Below are positions 44,472 through 53,786 of a stretch of DNA of 64,000 nt, in pieces (the stretch's first letter is position 1; every line of letters begins with the position of its first letter). Below the pieces are notes generated by a model. It was not told where the DNA came from. It searched no databases and saw nothing but the letters and a program-made list of their open reading frames with translations. The stretch is from Flammeovirga pectinis (lineage in GTDB: Bacteria; Bacteroidota; Bacteroidia; Cytophagales; Flammeovirgaceae), in contig NZ_CP034562.1 of the NCBI RefSeq assembly GCF_003970675.1, positions 3,570,001 through 3,634,000 of the forward strand, read 5' to 3'. The translations under genes and the position numbers were made by a program.

Positions 44472-47400
44472 ATGAGTAAAGAGCAAACTATACCCTTAAA
44501 TTCATCTGAGAATATATTCAACACTTTTGAAAATGCATTTGAAGCTAGTGAAGTAGCTACATTTGGATTAAATAAAGATGGACAGATTATATTTTGGAAT
44601 GATGCTATGCTTACGCTTACTGACTATTATCCAGAAGAAGTAGTTGGTAAACATTATTCTGATTTTATTCAGATTTTTCATCATGAAGATAGATTTTCTT
44701 TAAATGGCCTACTTCAATCACTTGCAGGGAAAATTACGACTAGGGAGGGTGATATTTACCAAATAAAAATTGGTGGTATTCCTTGTAGTTTTAATGACAT
44801 TACCCATGTCTATATCTCTGTTCAAAATATTACTAAAGAAACATTCCATGTTCAAGAACTGGTAAAAAGTAATATTCTGATGAAAGAGCTTTTTGGTTCT
44901 TCGAGAGAAATGGTTGTTGTGTTTGATAGGCAAGGGAATATTAATTTTGCGAGTGAACCTTTTAAGGCATTAATCAAAATGTCTGATTCTGAAGTCCACA
45001 AGACTAAATTTGTAGACTTAATACCAAGTAATAACAGAACAAAGTTATTAATTGGTTTAAAAATGGCTGAAGAATCAATCATAGAACATCAGATGGAACT
45101 TACCATCGAAACGGAATCACAAAAAAGAGTAACCGATTGCCATATCTCTTATAAAGGTTCTTCAAAAAATTGCTACCGCTTACACCTTTTTGATATTACA
45201 GACAAAAAAAGAAAGGAAAGGGAGCAAGAAATAAGTATCACATTTGCAAAATTATTACAATCAAATTTCAAAATTCAAGATTTATACGAGAAGGTATATC
45301 TTGCCATGAAATTGGTTGTTGACATAGATAGTTTCTTACTTATTAGAGGTAAAGTTTCTGGTAACGGAATGTACATTGCTTTTAATAGTACAAATAAAAC
45401 TGTTTTGCAGAAAGAAGAAATTCCTGCAGGCGACTTTGCTTTAGAGATGGTTAATGTATTGAATAGACCAATGTTTATGTACCGAGAGGTTATAGAACGA
45501 TTGGCAAATCAGTACAATATAAAATTAGTCAATATTCCAGAAATATGGATGGGTCTTCCTCTGATTACTAATAATCAGAAAATGGGAATGATTGTCGTCC
45601 AATCTTTTACAGATAGAAAAGCTTTTAGCAAACCAGATCTTAATTTATTTGATCTAGCTACAGGCCTTTTAGCTGCCGCGATTATTAGAGATCAAAGTCA
45701 GTTAAAAGTAAGAGCACAAAGAGCACAACTCGAAGCTATTTTTGAAAGTGGTGCTCAAGCAATTTGGACTTTCAATAAAAAGGGAACCGTTACTCGTTTT
45801 AATCAACAATTTGCAGAATATATTAAGCAATTCTCTGACATTGAATTAATGCCTGGAATGAGTTTAATTAATATTATTCCAGAAAATCAAAGTTTTGATA
45901 ATAATTGGGATTATATCTTAAAAGATGTTTTTGAAGGTAAAACGAAAACTTTTGAGCATAAATTTCTAACTCATATTGGAGAGGAACAATGGCACTCCAT
46001 CACTCTAAACCCTGTAAGGATGCAAAGTGGTGACGGTGAAATTATTCAAGAGATTGCAGGTGTAACTCAAGATATTACACACAGGAAGAAAATGGAAATT
46101 CACCTTGCTGATAGTGAGGAACTCTTCCGTAATATTTTTGAGACACTACAGGATGTTTATTTCAGAACAAACCTAGAAGGTTACTTTACATTAATTTCTC
46201 CTTCGGTAAAAGATATGCTAGGAGAAGATCAATTAGATGTAGTAAATAAACATGTTACTGAATACTATTTGAGTGAGTCTAACTTATCTAGGTTAATGAA
46301 AGAATTAGCTGTAAGAGGATATGTAAAGAATTATGAAAGTACAATCAGAAATAAAAATGGAGACGTACGTTATATACTATCCAATTTTAGACTGATCTAT
46401 AATAAAGATAAACAACCTACAGGAGTTGAAGGATTAGCAAGAGATATTACACCTATCAAACAATCTGAACATGATTTAAGAGAGGCAAAAGATCTTGCTG
46501 AAAAATCTTTAGAGGTTAAAAGGCAATTCCTATCAAATATGAGTCATGAGATCCGAACACCAATGAATGGTGTTATCGGTATGGTTGACTTGTTATCAAC
46601 AACTCCTTTAAGTCAAGAACAGAAAAAGTATGTTTCGACTATCAAAAGATCGTCAGAAATATTACTTAATATATTAAACGACATTCTTGATTTATCTAAA
46701 ATTGAGGCTGGCAAAATGGAATTACGTCCATTACCAATAGATATAAGAGTGACTATTTCTAAATTAATTGCATTGTTTCATCAAAATGCAAAAAATAAGA
46801 ACACACACTTAATTTCTAATGTTACAGATACCGTTCCTCAAGTAATATTAGCTGATGAAACACGATTACTACAGATCTTATCAAACTTAACATCTAATGC
46901 AATTAAGTTTACCGATAACGGTACTGTAAAAATTAACGTTAATGGTGTCCAGAAATTTAATGGGATCTTTACGTTAATGTTTGATGTTATTGATACAGGA
47001 TGTGGAATTTCTGAAAATGGACAAGCACAACTTTTCAAACAGTTTAGCCAAGTAGAAGACTCTTATAACAGAACTCAAGGAGGCACAGGCTTAGGTTTAT
47101 CAATATCTCAGGAACTTAGTAACATGATGAATGGCGATATTGGGGTGGAATCTGAAATTGGTGTTGGTAGTACTTTCTGGTTTACAATAGAAATAAAAGA
47201 ATGTAACCACCTTACACCTACTAATAATAGTGAAGAAGTTCAAGAGTTATTTTCTAATAGCATCAGAATACAAAAACCAAAAATTCTTATTGTTGATGAC
47301 AATAGTGTAAACGTAATGGTAGCTGAAAGTATTCTGAAAAAAGCTGGATCTGTAACTTTCTCTGCTAATAGTGGTAATAGAGCTATTGAAATTTTAGAAG

Positions 47401-48095
47401 ATGGAACACATTCTTTTGATGTCATTTTTATGGATATCCAAATGCCAAATATGAATGGTATGGAAACCACTAAAAAGATTCATCATTTATTCCCAGAATT
47501 AAAAGTTCCGATTATTGCTATGACGGCTTTTACTTTAGTAGAAGAACAAGCTGAATTCTTAAAAGCAGGAATGGATGGTTTCTTACCAAAACCTATTAAA
47601 GCACATGATTTATTACAAAAAGTAGAAGATCTTATTTCTAATAATGTTACTCCATCAGATGAAATTACTGAAGATATTGAAACTGAAGAAGTAACTGCCG
47701 ATGAAGAGAATGAAGATGATATAAGAACAGATAAAGATTTTGACACAAATGGTCATGTAATTATTGATTATGGTGTAACTGCAGAACTTGCAAAATATGG
47801 TGGTGTAGAGCTTATCCAATTATCTTTTAATGACTTTATAAATGAGGGAGATAGTTTGATTAATGAGTTAATTGAAGCTAAAACTTCACATAATATCGAA
47901 AATATTCGTTCCATAATGCATACTTTTAAAGGTACAGCTGCTACTATTGGAATAATGAAATTAGCTGATAAAGCAAAAATATCTGAACAGAAACTTAAAG
48001 TAAACAACGAAGAAGGTCTAAATGAAGATGTAGATGATATTTTTGCCTTGTACAAAGAATTTAAAGTTACTTGGAACAAAAATTTAGGTAAATAA
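44472..48095 (+). CDS. Multi-PAS hybrid histidine kinase with receiver and HPt domains
   Basis: A 1207-residue cytoplasmic hybrid kinase without membrane segments. Domains in order: PAS (about 15-115), PAS (130-245), GAF (255-420), PAS (425-545), PAS with PAC (555-675), HisKA with His692 in NMSHEIRTPMNG, HATPase_c (N box NLTSNAIKF, then DTGCGI and GTGLGLSI), receiver domain with Asp988 in VIFMDIQMPN, and a C-terminal HPt domain with His1150 in HTFKG. The full His-Asp-His relay is present, but the final response regulator is not in the vicinity. The acidic linker between receiver and HPt (EDIETEEVTADEENEDD) is unusual in length. Co-transcribed with the MscS-type channel, which suggests an osmotic or membrane-tension related stimulus; this is an inference. 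Confidence 0.93.
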   Translation: MSKEQTIPLNSSENIFNTFENAFEASEVATFGLNKDGQIIFWNDAMLTLTDYYPEEVVGKHYSDFIQIFHHEDRFSLNGLLQSLAGKITTREGDIYQIKIGGIPCSFNDITHVYISVQNITKETFHVQELVKSNILMKELFGSSREMVVVFDRQGNINFASEPFKALIKMSDSEVHKTKFVDLIPSNNRTKLLIGLKMAEESIIEHQMELTIETESQKRVTDCHISYKGSSKNCYRLHLFDITDKKRKEREQEISITFAKLLQSNFKIQDLYEKVYLAMKLVVDIDSFLLIRGKVSGNGMYIAFNSTNKTVLQKEEIPAGDFALEMVNVLNRPMFMYREVIERLANQYNIKLVNIPEIWMGLPLITNNQKMGMIVVQSFTDRKAFSKPDLNLFDLATGLLAAAIIRDQSQLKVRAQRAQLEAIFESGAQAIWTFNKKGTVTRFNQQFAEYIKQFSDIELMPGMSLINIIPENQSFDNNWDYILKDVFEGKTKTFEHKFLTHIGEEQWHSITLNPVRMQSGDGEIIQEIAGVTQDITHRKKMEIHLADSEELFRNIFETLQDVYFRTNLEGYFTLISPSVKDMLGEDQLDVVNKHVTEYYLSESNLSRLMKELAVRGYVKNYESTIRNKNGDVRYILSNFRLIYNKDKQPTGVEGLARDITPIKQSEHDLREAKDLAEKSLEVKRQFLSNMSHEIRTPMNGVIGMVDLLSTTPLSQEQKKYVSTIKRSSEILLNILNDILDLSKIEAGKMELRPLPIDIRVTISKLIALFHQNAKNKNTHLISNVTDTVPQVILADETRLLQILSNLTSNAIKFTDNGTVKINVNGVQKFNGIFTLMFDVIDTGCGISENGQAQLFKQFSQVEDSYNRTQGGTGLGLSISQELSNMMNGDIGVESEIGVGSTFWFTIEIKECNHLTPTNNSEEVQELFSNSIRIQKPKILIVDDNSVNVMVAESILKKAGSVTFSANSGNRAIEILEDGTHSFDVIFMDIQMPNMNGMETTKKIHHLFPELKVPIIAMTAFTLVEEQAEFLKAGMDGFLPKPIKAHDLLQKVEDLISNNVTPSDEITEDIETEEVTADEENEDDIRTDKDFDTNGHVIIDYGVTAELAKYGGVELIQLSFNDFINEGDSLINELIEAKTSHNIENIRSIMHTFKGTAATIGIMKLADKAKISEQKLKVNNEEGLNEDVDDIFALYKEFKVTWNKNLGK

Positions 48096-48214
48096 AATAT
48101 TCTTAGATAACTTCATATTTTTAAAACCCTCTAAACGTTAATTAATGTTTCTTATGAAACAATTTTTCTAATGACTCGTTTGGCAAAAGAATTAATAAAT
48201 TAATAATCATAACT

Positions 48215-48634
48215 ATGAAAATAACTACAAAATTTGGAGGAGCTTTTGCTTTTCTGTTAGGATTAACTCTTTTCATGTCTGTTGATAGTTTCGCTCAAAA
48301 TATTGATGTGAGAAAAGAAATTTTGATTAGCAAAGATTGGACAATTACTGAAGTTAAGCGTGATAAGCTCACAAAACAAGAGACTTATGCCTTAGACGAA
48401 GGAAATACATTGCACTTTTCTATCGATAAAAAATTCGGTTTTAAGAACAACAGCAACGAATATCTTGCTGGAAAATGGGTAATGGGTAGTAAGAAAGAAT
48501 TATTACTTGTTCATGGTAAAGGCGATGGTTCTAGTGATACTGCATCTTCTAGATTCAAGATCGTAAATATTTCAGAATCCAAAATAACTTTAAAGAAACT
48601 TGACAAGCCTAAAGGTAAGTTTGTCTTACAATAG
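48215..48634 (+). CDS. Small exported protein, lipocalin-like
   Basis: A 139-residue product with signal peptide (FLLGLTLFMSVDSFA). The mature part has a lipocalin-like strand pattern (a short ISKDWTITEVKRD opening, NTLHFSIDKKFGFKN, LAGKWVMGSKKELLLVHG) that is common to small Bacteroidota exported proteins with a calycin-like fold. No lipobox. It is 38 bases upstream of the LpoB-like gene and probably part of the same operon. Function unknown. Confidence 0.7.
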   Translation: MKITTKFGGAFAFLLGLTLFMSVDSFAQNIDVRKEILISKDWTITEVKRDKLTKQETYALDEGNTLHFSIDKKFGFKNNSNEYLAGKWVMGSKKELLLVHGKGDGSSDTASSRFKIVNISESKITLKKLDKPKGKFVLQ

Positions 48635-48672
48635 CTTTTAAGTATAATTACAATTAATACAATACAAAAAAA

Positions 48673-49263
48673 ATGAATTTAACGAAGAGATTTACTTTTG
48701 CAGTAGCAATTCTTTCTTTAATTATAGTAGGATCTTGTTCTAGATCTGTAACTAGAGTAGACCCAAACCAAACTATTGATATTAGCGGTAGATGGAATGA
48801 CACAGATTCAAGACAAGTATCTAAGGATATGATTTCTGATGTAATGAGTCGTCCTTGGTTACCAAACTTTGAAAACTCTAAAAATAAAAAACCTGTAGTA
48901 ATTGTAGGTGGCGTTATTAATAAAAGCCATGAGCATATTGAGGCAGAGACTTTTATTAAAGATATTGAGCGTGAATTTATCAACTCTGGTAAAGTAAGAG
49001 TTGTAGAGAACGACCAATTCCGTGAGCAATTACGTGCTGAGCAACAGTCTCAACAAACAAATGCTTCTGAAGAAACGCAGAAGAGAATTGCACAAGAGTT
49101 AGGTGCTGACTTTATTATGTTCGGAACAATCAACTCTACAGTTGACGAACTTAAAAAAGAAAAGTTAGTAAACTACAAAATCAATCTTGAATTAGCTGAT
49201 CTTGAAACAACTGAAAAGGTTTGGATCGGTGATAAAGAGATCAAAAAATATATCAAAAACTAA
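48673..49263 (+). CDS. LpoB-like penicillin-binding protein activator, lipoprotein
   Basis: E. coli LpoB is an outer-membrane lipoprotein that activates the peptidoglycan synthase PBP1b. The 196-residue product has a lipobox (IIVGSC, Cys23 region), a short linker, and the conserved core with RPWLPNF, KPVVIVGGVINKSHEHI, VENDQFREQLRAEQ, and LGADFIMFGTINS. A similar protein is often paired with a COG3014 protein in Bacteroidota and other Gram-negatives, as here. Whether it activates a PBP in this organism is inferred from the family. Confidence 0.88.
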   Translation: MNLTKRFTFAVAILSLIIVGSCSRSVTRVDPNQTIDISGRWNDTDSRQVSKDMISDVMSRPWLPNFENSKNKKPVVIVGGVINKSHEHIEAETFIKDIEREFINSGKVRVVENDQFREQLRAEQQSQQTNASEETQKRIAQELGADFIMFGTINSTVDELKKEKLVNYKINLELADLETTEKVWIGDKEIKKYIKN

Positions 49264-49282
49264 TTTGATATTTTAAAAATAC

Positions 49283-49316
49283 ACCTCCCTAAAACCGTAA
49301 TGGATTTTAGGGAGGT
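49283..49316 (+). terminator. Hairpin between lpoB-like and COG3014 genes
   Basis: A perfect 12-bp stem (49283-49294 ACCTCCCTAAAA with 49305-49316) and 10-base loop lie 19 bases after the lpoB-like stop. Only TCTCTT follows, so it probably reduces rather than stops transcription into the COG3014 gene. Confidence 0.65.
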
Positions 49317-49355
49317 TCTCTTATATATAAACCAACATACTCAACTTTTTTCAGT

Positions 49356-50747
49356 ATGATCTATCGTTTTTTAATCTGTCTAACATTAGTCTTTACCGTA
49401 GTAGCCTGCGCTCCAACATTCTATCAGAAAACGTACGAATTTAACAAAGCGTTATCTGAGAGTAATTATGATCAAGCAGCTTCTTTTATGGCTGCAAGTA
49501 AGAAAATGGAAACAGGACGCTTAGAGTTTCTATACTATGTAAACTATGGTATGGTTACTTCCCTTCAAAGAGATTTTGATCAGAGTAATCAATATTTCCA
49601 AAAGGCTGATATTTTTGTAGAGGATCATAAGAAAAGTGTTTTAGAAGAAGGTGGTGCTTTACTTCTAAATCCAAACTTAACAACTTACCCTGGCGAAGAC
49701 CACGAAAAACTAATGGTAAACTATTTCAAGGCATTAAACTACCTTGAAATGAGACAATATAACGAGGCGCTCGTTGAATGTAAGCGTATGAATATCCGAT
49801 TAAATCAGCTTTCTGATAAATATAAATCGGATAAAAAATATAAAAAAGACGCTTTTATCCATGTAATGATGGGTATTATCTATGAAGCATTCAACGATCC
49901 TAACAATGCATTTATCGCTTACCGTAATGCTTTAGATATTTACGAAAATGATTATGCAAGATTATTTAAAACTCCAGTTCCACAACAACTAAAGTTAGAT
50001 TTAGTCAGAACAGCTCAGAAAACTGGTCTTTGGGACGATGCAGATAAATATGCGAAGAAATTCGGTATCGAAAACAAAAAGGATGACGCATATGCCGATT
50101 TAGTTCTTTTATGGAACAACGGTATGTCTCCTGTAAAAGATGAATGGGGAATTAACTTTGCGATCATTCAAGGTAGCAACGGATGGGTAACTTTTGTAAA
50201 TAAAGATCTTGGTTTAACTTTCCCGTATTATGCAGGTAAAGACCAACCTTCTGTTTCTTGGATTAGAGCCGTATTCCCTAAATATGTAGAAAGAAAAAGT
50301 TTTTATAAAGATGCTGTTGTAATGGATAGTACTGGAAATAAATACGGTTTTTCTTTTGCTGAAGATATTAACGCAATTTCTTTCAAAGTTCTTGAAGAAA
50401 GAATGTTATTAGAATTTAGTAAAACATTATTACGTGTAGCTCTAAAGCAAAGTGTAGCTGCAAAAGTTTCTCAAGAGAATGAAGGATGGGGTGCTGCTTT
50501 AAGTATTATAGGTTCTGCAACAGAATCTGCTGATACAAGATCTTGGCAATCACTTCCTAAAGATATTTCCTATTCTAGAATCCCTCTTGTAGAAGGTCAA
50601 AGTTCTATAGAAATAGAACTAACTACTTTAAAAGGGACGAAAGAAAAGCGAACTATTCAGTTACCTAAATTTAATAAAGGAGAAAGAGTTGTATTACCAT
50701 ATTATACCCTTACTTCTTTTGATGCACAGACATCATCTCAATTTTAG
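49356..50747 (+). CDS. COG3014-family lipoprotein with TPR-like repeats
   Basis: A 463-residue lipoprotein (lipobox VFTVVAC, Cys18). Residues about 25-215 form helical repeats of TPR type (YEFNKALSESNYDQAASFM, LEFLYYVNYGMVTSLQRDFD, KALNYLEMRQYNEALVECKR, GIIYEAFNDPNNAFIAYRNAL). A C-terminal beta-rich part follows. COG3014 members are commonly encoded with LpoB-like lipoproteins, and the pair here has 92 bases between the genes. A role in envelope or peptidoglycan synthesis is inferred from this pairing. Confidence 0.85.
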   Translation: MIYRFLICLTLVFTVVACAPTFYQKTYEFNKALSESNYDQAASFMAASKKMETGRLEFLYYVNYGMVTSLQRDFDQSNQYFQKADIFVEDHKKSVLEEGGALLLNPNLTTYPGEDHEKLMVNYFKALNYLEMRQYNEALVECKRMNIRLNQLSDKYKSDKKYKKDAFIHVMMGIIYEAFNDPNNAFIAYRNALDIYENDYARLFKTPVPQQLKLDLVRTAQKTGLWDDADKYAKKFGIENKKDDAYADLVLLWNNGMSPVKDEWGINFAIIQGSNGWVTFVNKDLGLTFPYYAGKDQPSVSWIRAVFPKYVERKSFYKDAVVMDSTGNKYGFSFAEDINAISFKVLEERMLLEFSKTLLRVALKQSVAAKVSQENEGWGAALSIIGSATESADTRSWQSLPKDISYSRIPLVEGQSSIEIELTTLKGTKEKRTIQLPKFNKGERVVLPYYTLTSFDAQTSSQF

Positions 50748-50768
50748 TTAAAAGAATAACTACTTATT

Positions 50769-50857
50769 CACCTTAATTATTGAAGATAATTCGGCTTTCT
50801 TTCAGAAGTCAATTAATCTTATCACTTTTGTGATTCAATAATTAAGGTGTTTTTTTA
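50769..50857 (+). terminator. Long-range terminator immediately before the symporter start
   Basis: A perfect 16-bp inverted repeat (50769-50784 CACCTTAATTATTGAA with 50834-50849) encloses 49 bases that include a smaller hairpin (ATCAC/GTGAT, 50821-50834). The right arm runs into eight T (50850-50857). It suits the COG3014 gene upstream, but the T run ends one base before the symporter ATG at 50859. Confidence 0.75.
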
Positions 50858-50858
50858 T

Positions 50859-52319
50859 ATGAGTATTTCTGCAATTGAAAGCTTAGGCCTATTCTTAGCC
50901 TATGTAGTGTTATTATTTGTCATCTCTTTTTATTCTTCAAGAAGTAGTAGTACAACTACTTTTTTTACTGGAGATAAAAATTCCCCGTGGTATGCTGTAA
51001 CATTTGGAATGATTGGCACCACCCTTTCTGGTATTACATTTATTTCTCTACCAGGAATGGTTAAAGCAGCTTCTTTTAGCTACTTGCAAATGGGGTTAGG
51101 GTATATTGTTGGCTATGTGGTAATAGCCTATGTTTTAATGCCTCTCTATTACTCCAACAATTTGATATCTATTTATGGTTTCCTCAACAACCGTTTTGGA
51201 AAAACTGCATATAAAACAGGCTCTTCCCTATTTATCTTATCAAGAGGTTTACAAGCTGCCGGTAAGTTATTTATAATGGCTACTGTATTACAAACCTTTA
51301 TCTACGAACCGTTAGGAGTTCCTTTCTTAGTTAATGCGTTTATTTTATTACTGATTATTAGCTTATACACACTAAAAGGAGGTATAAAAACAATTGTTTG
51401 GACAGATATCCTACAAAGTGCTTTTATGCTTATTGCTGGTGTGTTGACAATTGTATTAATAACAAACACAATGTCGAGTTCAATGAGTGATATTTGGACA
51501 AAAGCTACTGTTGATACAAATTATACTCAAGTTTTATTCTGGGATATTAATGCTCCTAATTATTTTTGGAAGCAATTTATAGCAGGTGCTTTTATTGTGA
51601 TTGTTATGACAGGTTTTGATCAGGATATGATGCAAAAAAATCTTACGATTAAAAAGCTCAAAGATGCTCAGAAAAATATGGTTATCTTCAGCTGTATCTT
51701 ATTTTTCACCCTAGCATTATTCTTACTTTTAGGTGTTTATCTATATAGTTATGCAGACTTTATTCAATTAGACCTACCTAGTAAATCAGATAAAGTATTT
51801 CCATTAATTGCGCAGCAAAAGTTAGGTTTTGTAGGTGCTAGTATATTTTTATTAGGCGTAATTGCAGCGGCATTCTCTAGTGCAGACTCTGCTATAACAT
51901 CACTAACTACCTCTTTTTGTGTAGATTTTTTAAATTTAACTGAGAGTAAAAAAACAGATGTTGCTAAAGAAAATGTAAAACGAATAACTCATTTTTCTTT
52001 TGCCTTCTTACTCTTTATTTTAGTTATCATTTTTGAATCAATAAATAATACAAACGCACTAGATACCATACTAAAAATAGCTTCTTATACCTACGGGCCA
52101 TTATTAGGTTTATTCTCATTTGGTATATTGATGAACAAAAAATATCAACCAAGATATTATGTACTCATCTGTTTATTAGCACCAACAATATGTTATTTTA
52201 TAAAAACTTACTCTACAGAATTACTAAATGGATATAAATTTGGATATGAACTATTATTACTCAATGGGTGCCTTACTTTTCTTGGTTTATTCTTAACTTC
52301 TAGAAAAGTAGAAGCGTAA
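50859..52319 (+). CDS. Sodium/solute symporter (SSS family)
   Basis: A 486-residue membrane protein with about 13 hydrophobic segments. The family core is visible: GMIGTTLSGITFISLPGMV, the unwound first helix region that binds sodium and substrate, then YGFLNNRFGKTAYKTGSSLFIL and, towards the C-terminus, GVIAAAFSSADSAITSLTTSF (the sodium-binding serines). The substrate could be a sugar, sialic acid, or small organic acid and is not determined. I start at ATG 50859; the frame is open four codons further up into the terminator T run. How this gene is transcribed past that terminator is unclear. Confidence 0.92.
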   Translation: MSISAIESLGLFLAYVVLLFVISFYSSRSSSTTTFFTGDKNSPWYAVTFGMIGTTLSGITFISLPGMVKAASFSYLQMGLGYIVGYVVIAYVLMPLYYSNNLISIYGFLNNRFGKTAYKTGSSLFILSRGLQAAGKLFIMATVLQTFIYEPLGVPFLVNAFILLLIISLYTLKGGIKTIVWTDILQSAFMLIAGVLTIVLITNTMSSSMSDIWTKATVDTNYTQVLFWDINAPNYFWKQFIAGAFIVIVMTGFDQDMMQKNLTIKKLKDAQKNMVIFSCILFFTLALFLLLGVYLYSYADFIQLDLPSKSDKVFPLIAQQKLGFVGASIFLLGVIAAAFSSADSAITSLTTSFCVDFLNLTESKKTDVAKENVKRITHFSFAFLLFILVIIFESINNTNALDTILKIASYTYGPLLGLFSFGILMNKKYQPRYYVLICLLAPTICYFIKTYSTELLNGYKFGYELLLLNGCLTFLGLFLTSRKVEA

Positions 52320-52333
52320 ACCAATAACAATCA

Positions 52334-52352
52334 TTAAGTTAGATTAACTTAA
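52334..52352 (+). terminator. Possible weak terminator of the symporter gene
   Basis: A perfect 8-bp stem (TTAAGTTA with TAACTTAA) and 3-base loop lie 15 bases past the stop; a T-rich tract (TTTTTATT) follows only after ten more bases. Confidence 0.4.
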
Positions 52353-52425
52353 AATTTGAACTTTTTATTGACGAATTGGGCCTAGATAACGTCTATACTA
52401 GAGAACTTACACCTTAAATTCTCTA

Positions 52426-52941
52426 ATGATGAAATCAATAACTTTCCTTATCGTAACTTCAATGATTGGCATTTTATCATTTAATGCTTATTTCATAAAT
52501 ACACATTCAGGTACATTTATTAAGCCTAGTTCTGAAGAATTTGCAATGACGTATTTTGATGAACATGAAGAGAATAACCTTCCAGAAGTAAAAGGTTTAA
52601 ATATTGATATTACCGAAACCATTGTTGGTAAAAAAGGCCACTTTGATAATGTTTTTCTTAAAATTACTAGTGTAAATAACTTACAGATTCTAGATATTAA
52701 ATGCGATGGCCATGTTGTTAGAGCTGCAAATGATGGAGAGAGTATAGAAAATATAGATTTAGTAGGCTTAAATTTTCCTATTGAAGAACAAAAATCTGCC
52801 ATTATTAACCTTAAGAAATTTATAAATACGCAATTAACAGAAACGGGAAATTACACTGTTCATGTTCAATTAAGTAGTCAAAATGATATTAATGGCAATC
52901 CACAGTTAATAGATAAAAAGATACATATTAGATTAATCTAA
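52426..52941 (+). CDS. Exported protein of unknown function
   Basis: A 171-residue product I do not recognise. It starts MMKSITFLIVTSMIGILSFN, a signal anchor or signal peptide; either of the two adjacent Met codons could be the start. The rest has a mixed acidic segment (FDEHEENNLPEVKG) and beta-strand rhythm (VFLKITSVNNLQILDIKCDG), ending in DKKIHIRLI, compatible with a single Ig-like or GLPGLI-type sandwich. It has one Cys. The last 9 bases overlap the 3' end of recO on the other strand. Confidence 0.65.
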   Translation: MMKSITFLIVTSMIGILSFNAYFINTHSGTFIKPSSEEFAMTYFDEHEENNLPEVKGLNIDITETIVGKKGHFDNVFLKITSVNNLQILDIKCDGHVVRAANDGESIENIDLVGLNFPIEEQKSAIINLKKFINTQLTETGNYTVHVQLSSQNDINGNPQLIDKKIHIRLI

Positions 52942-53673
52942 ATAATCTATAAGGTGAGGTAGAAATACTTCACCTTTTTTTCTTCGTTGCGATATCGTTG
53001 CCATCTCTCTTAAAACCTGTAGTGTTTTTAACTCTCCAAAGTTTGGTAGTTGTAAAGCATAAAACTTAATTATAATATCCATCAATTGTCTTCTAAATTG
53101 AAGTGGAAATTGAGGTGCTGAATCATATGATGTGTTTAAAAGTTGATTAATAGCCTTGATGATGGATTGATCTTCATATCCAGTTACATCAGTTTCCTGG
53201 ATCAACATTTCAGCATTTTCTATTCCAAATCCTAAATAGTTACTCAATCTCATCATAAATTGAAGTGTAAAGCAATTCCATTTAGATTCTAACTTATCTA
53301 ATTCTATCATACTAAATGATAAAAATTCAAATATCTCTTTATTTCCTACTTCATCTTCTCTTAAAACCTTTTCTAAAAATTCAGTAATAAAAGTAAGAAT
53401 CATAGATTTTTGAGGTATTATTCTAAAAGATAATAGTGGTTCTAATACCTGCACCTCTTTTACCATATTTAAATTATTAGAAGGGTTTTCGTACACCTCC
53501 ATTGCTAATAAATTTAAGGGTTGATAAAACGACGCTTTATTACTTTTTTTACTAAAAGCTCCTTTTATTATGTAATCTCTTCTGCCAAATTCTTCTGTAT
53601 ACACATGTACAATCAAAGAAGATTCTCTATAACGAAGACTACTTAATGTAATACCTTTGGTTGACGCAATCAT
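52933..53673 (-). CDS. recO: DNA repair protein RecO
   Basis: RecO, with RecR and RecF, loads RecA on SSB-coated single-stranded DNA. The 246-residue protein has the N-terminal OB fold (KGITLSSLRYRESSLIVHVYTEEFGRRDYIIKG) and a helical C-terminal domain; cysteine zinc ligands typical of some RecO proteins are absent, as in other Bacteroidota. Length is normal. Convergent overlap of 9 bases with the upstream exported-protein gene and divergent from dnaG. Confidence 0.93.
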   Translation of the reverse strand: MIASTKGITLSSLRYRESSLIVHVYTEEFGRRDYIIKGAFSKKSNKASFYQPLNLLAMEVYENPSNNLNMVKEVQVLEPLLSFRIIPQKSMILTFITEFLEKVLREDEVGNKEIFEFLSFSMIELDKLESKWNCFTLQFMMRLSNYLGFGIENAEMLIQETDVTGYEDQSIIKAINQLLNTSYDSAPQFPLQFRRQLMDIIIKFYALQLPNFGELKTLQVLREMATISQRRKKGEVFLPHLIDYLD

Positions 53674-53719
53674 TGTGGTCCTTTTGAATGTGTTATAGTG
53701 AAGTTACATCACAATCCTT

Positions 53720-53727
53720 TAACTTTG
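53720..53727 (+). promoter_or_regulatory. -7 promoter element of dnaG
   Basis: TAACTTTG matches the consensus exactly and lies 59 bases before the dnaG ATG; there is no TTTG at ideal distance upstream. Confidence 0.55.
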
Positions 53728-53786
53728 TACTACCACGAATAATATTGTTCCTATTTATAGAACAATTTAAATAAGGATAGATTCTA

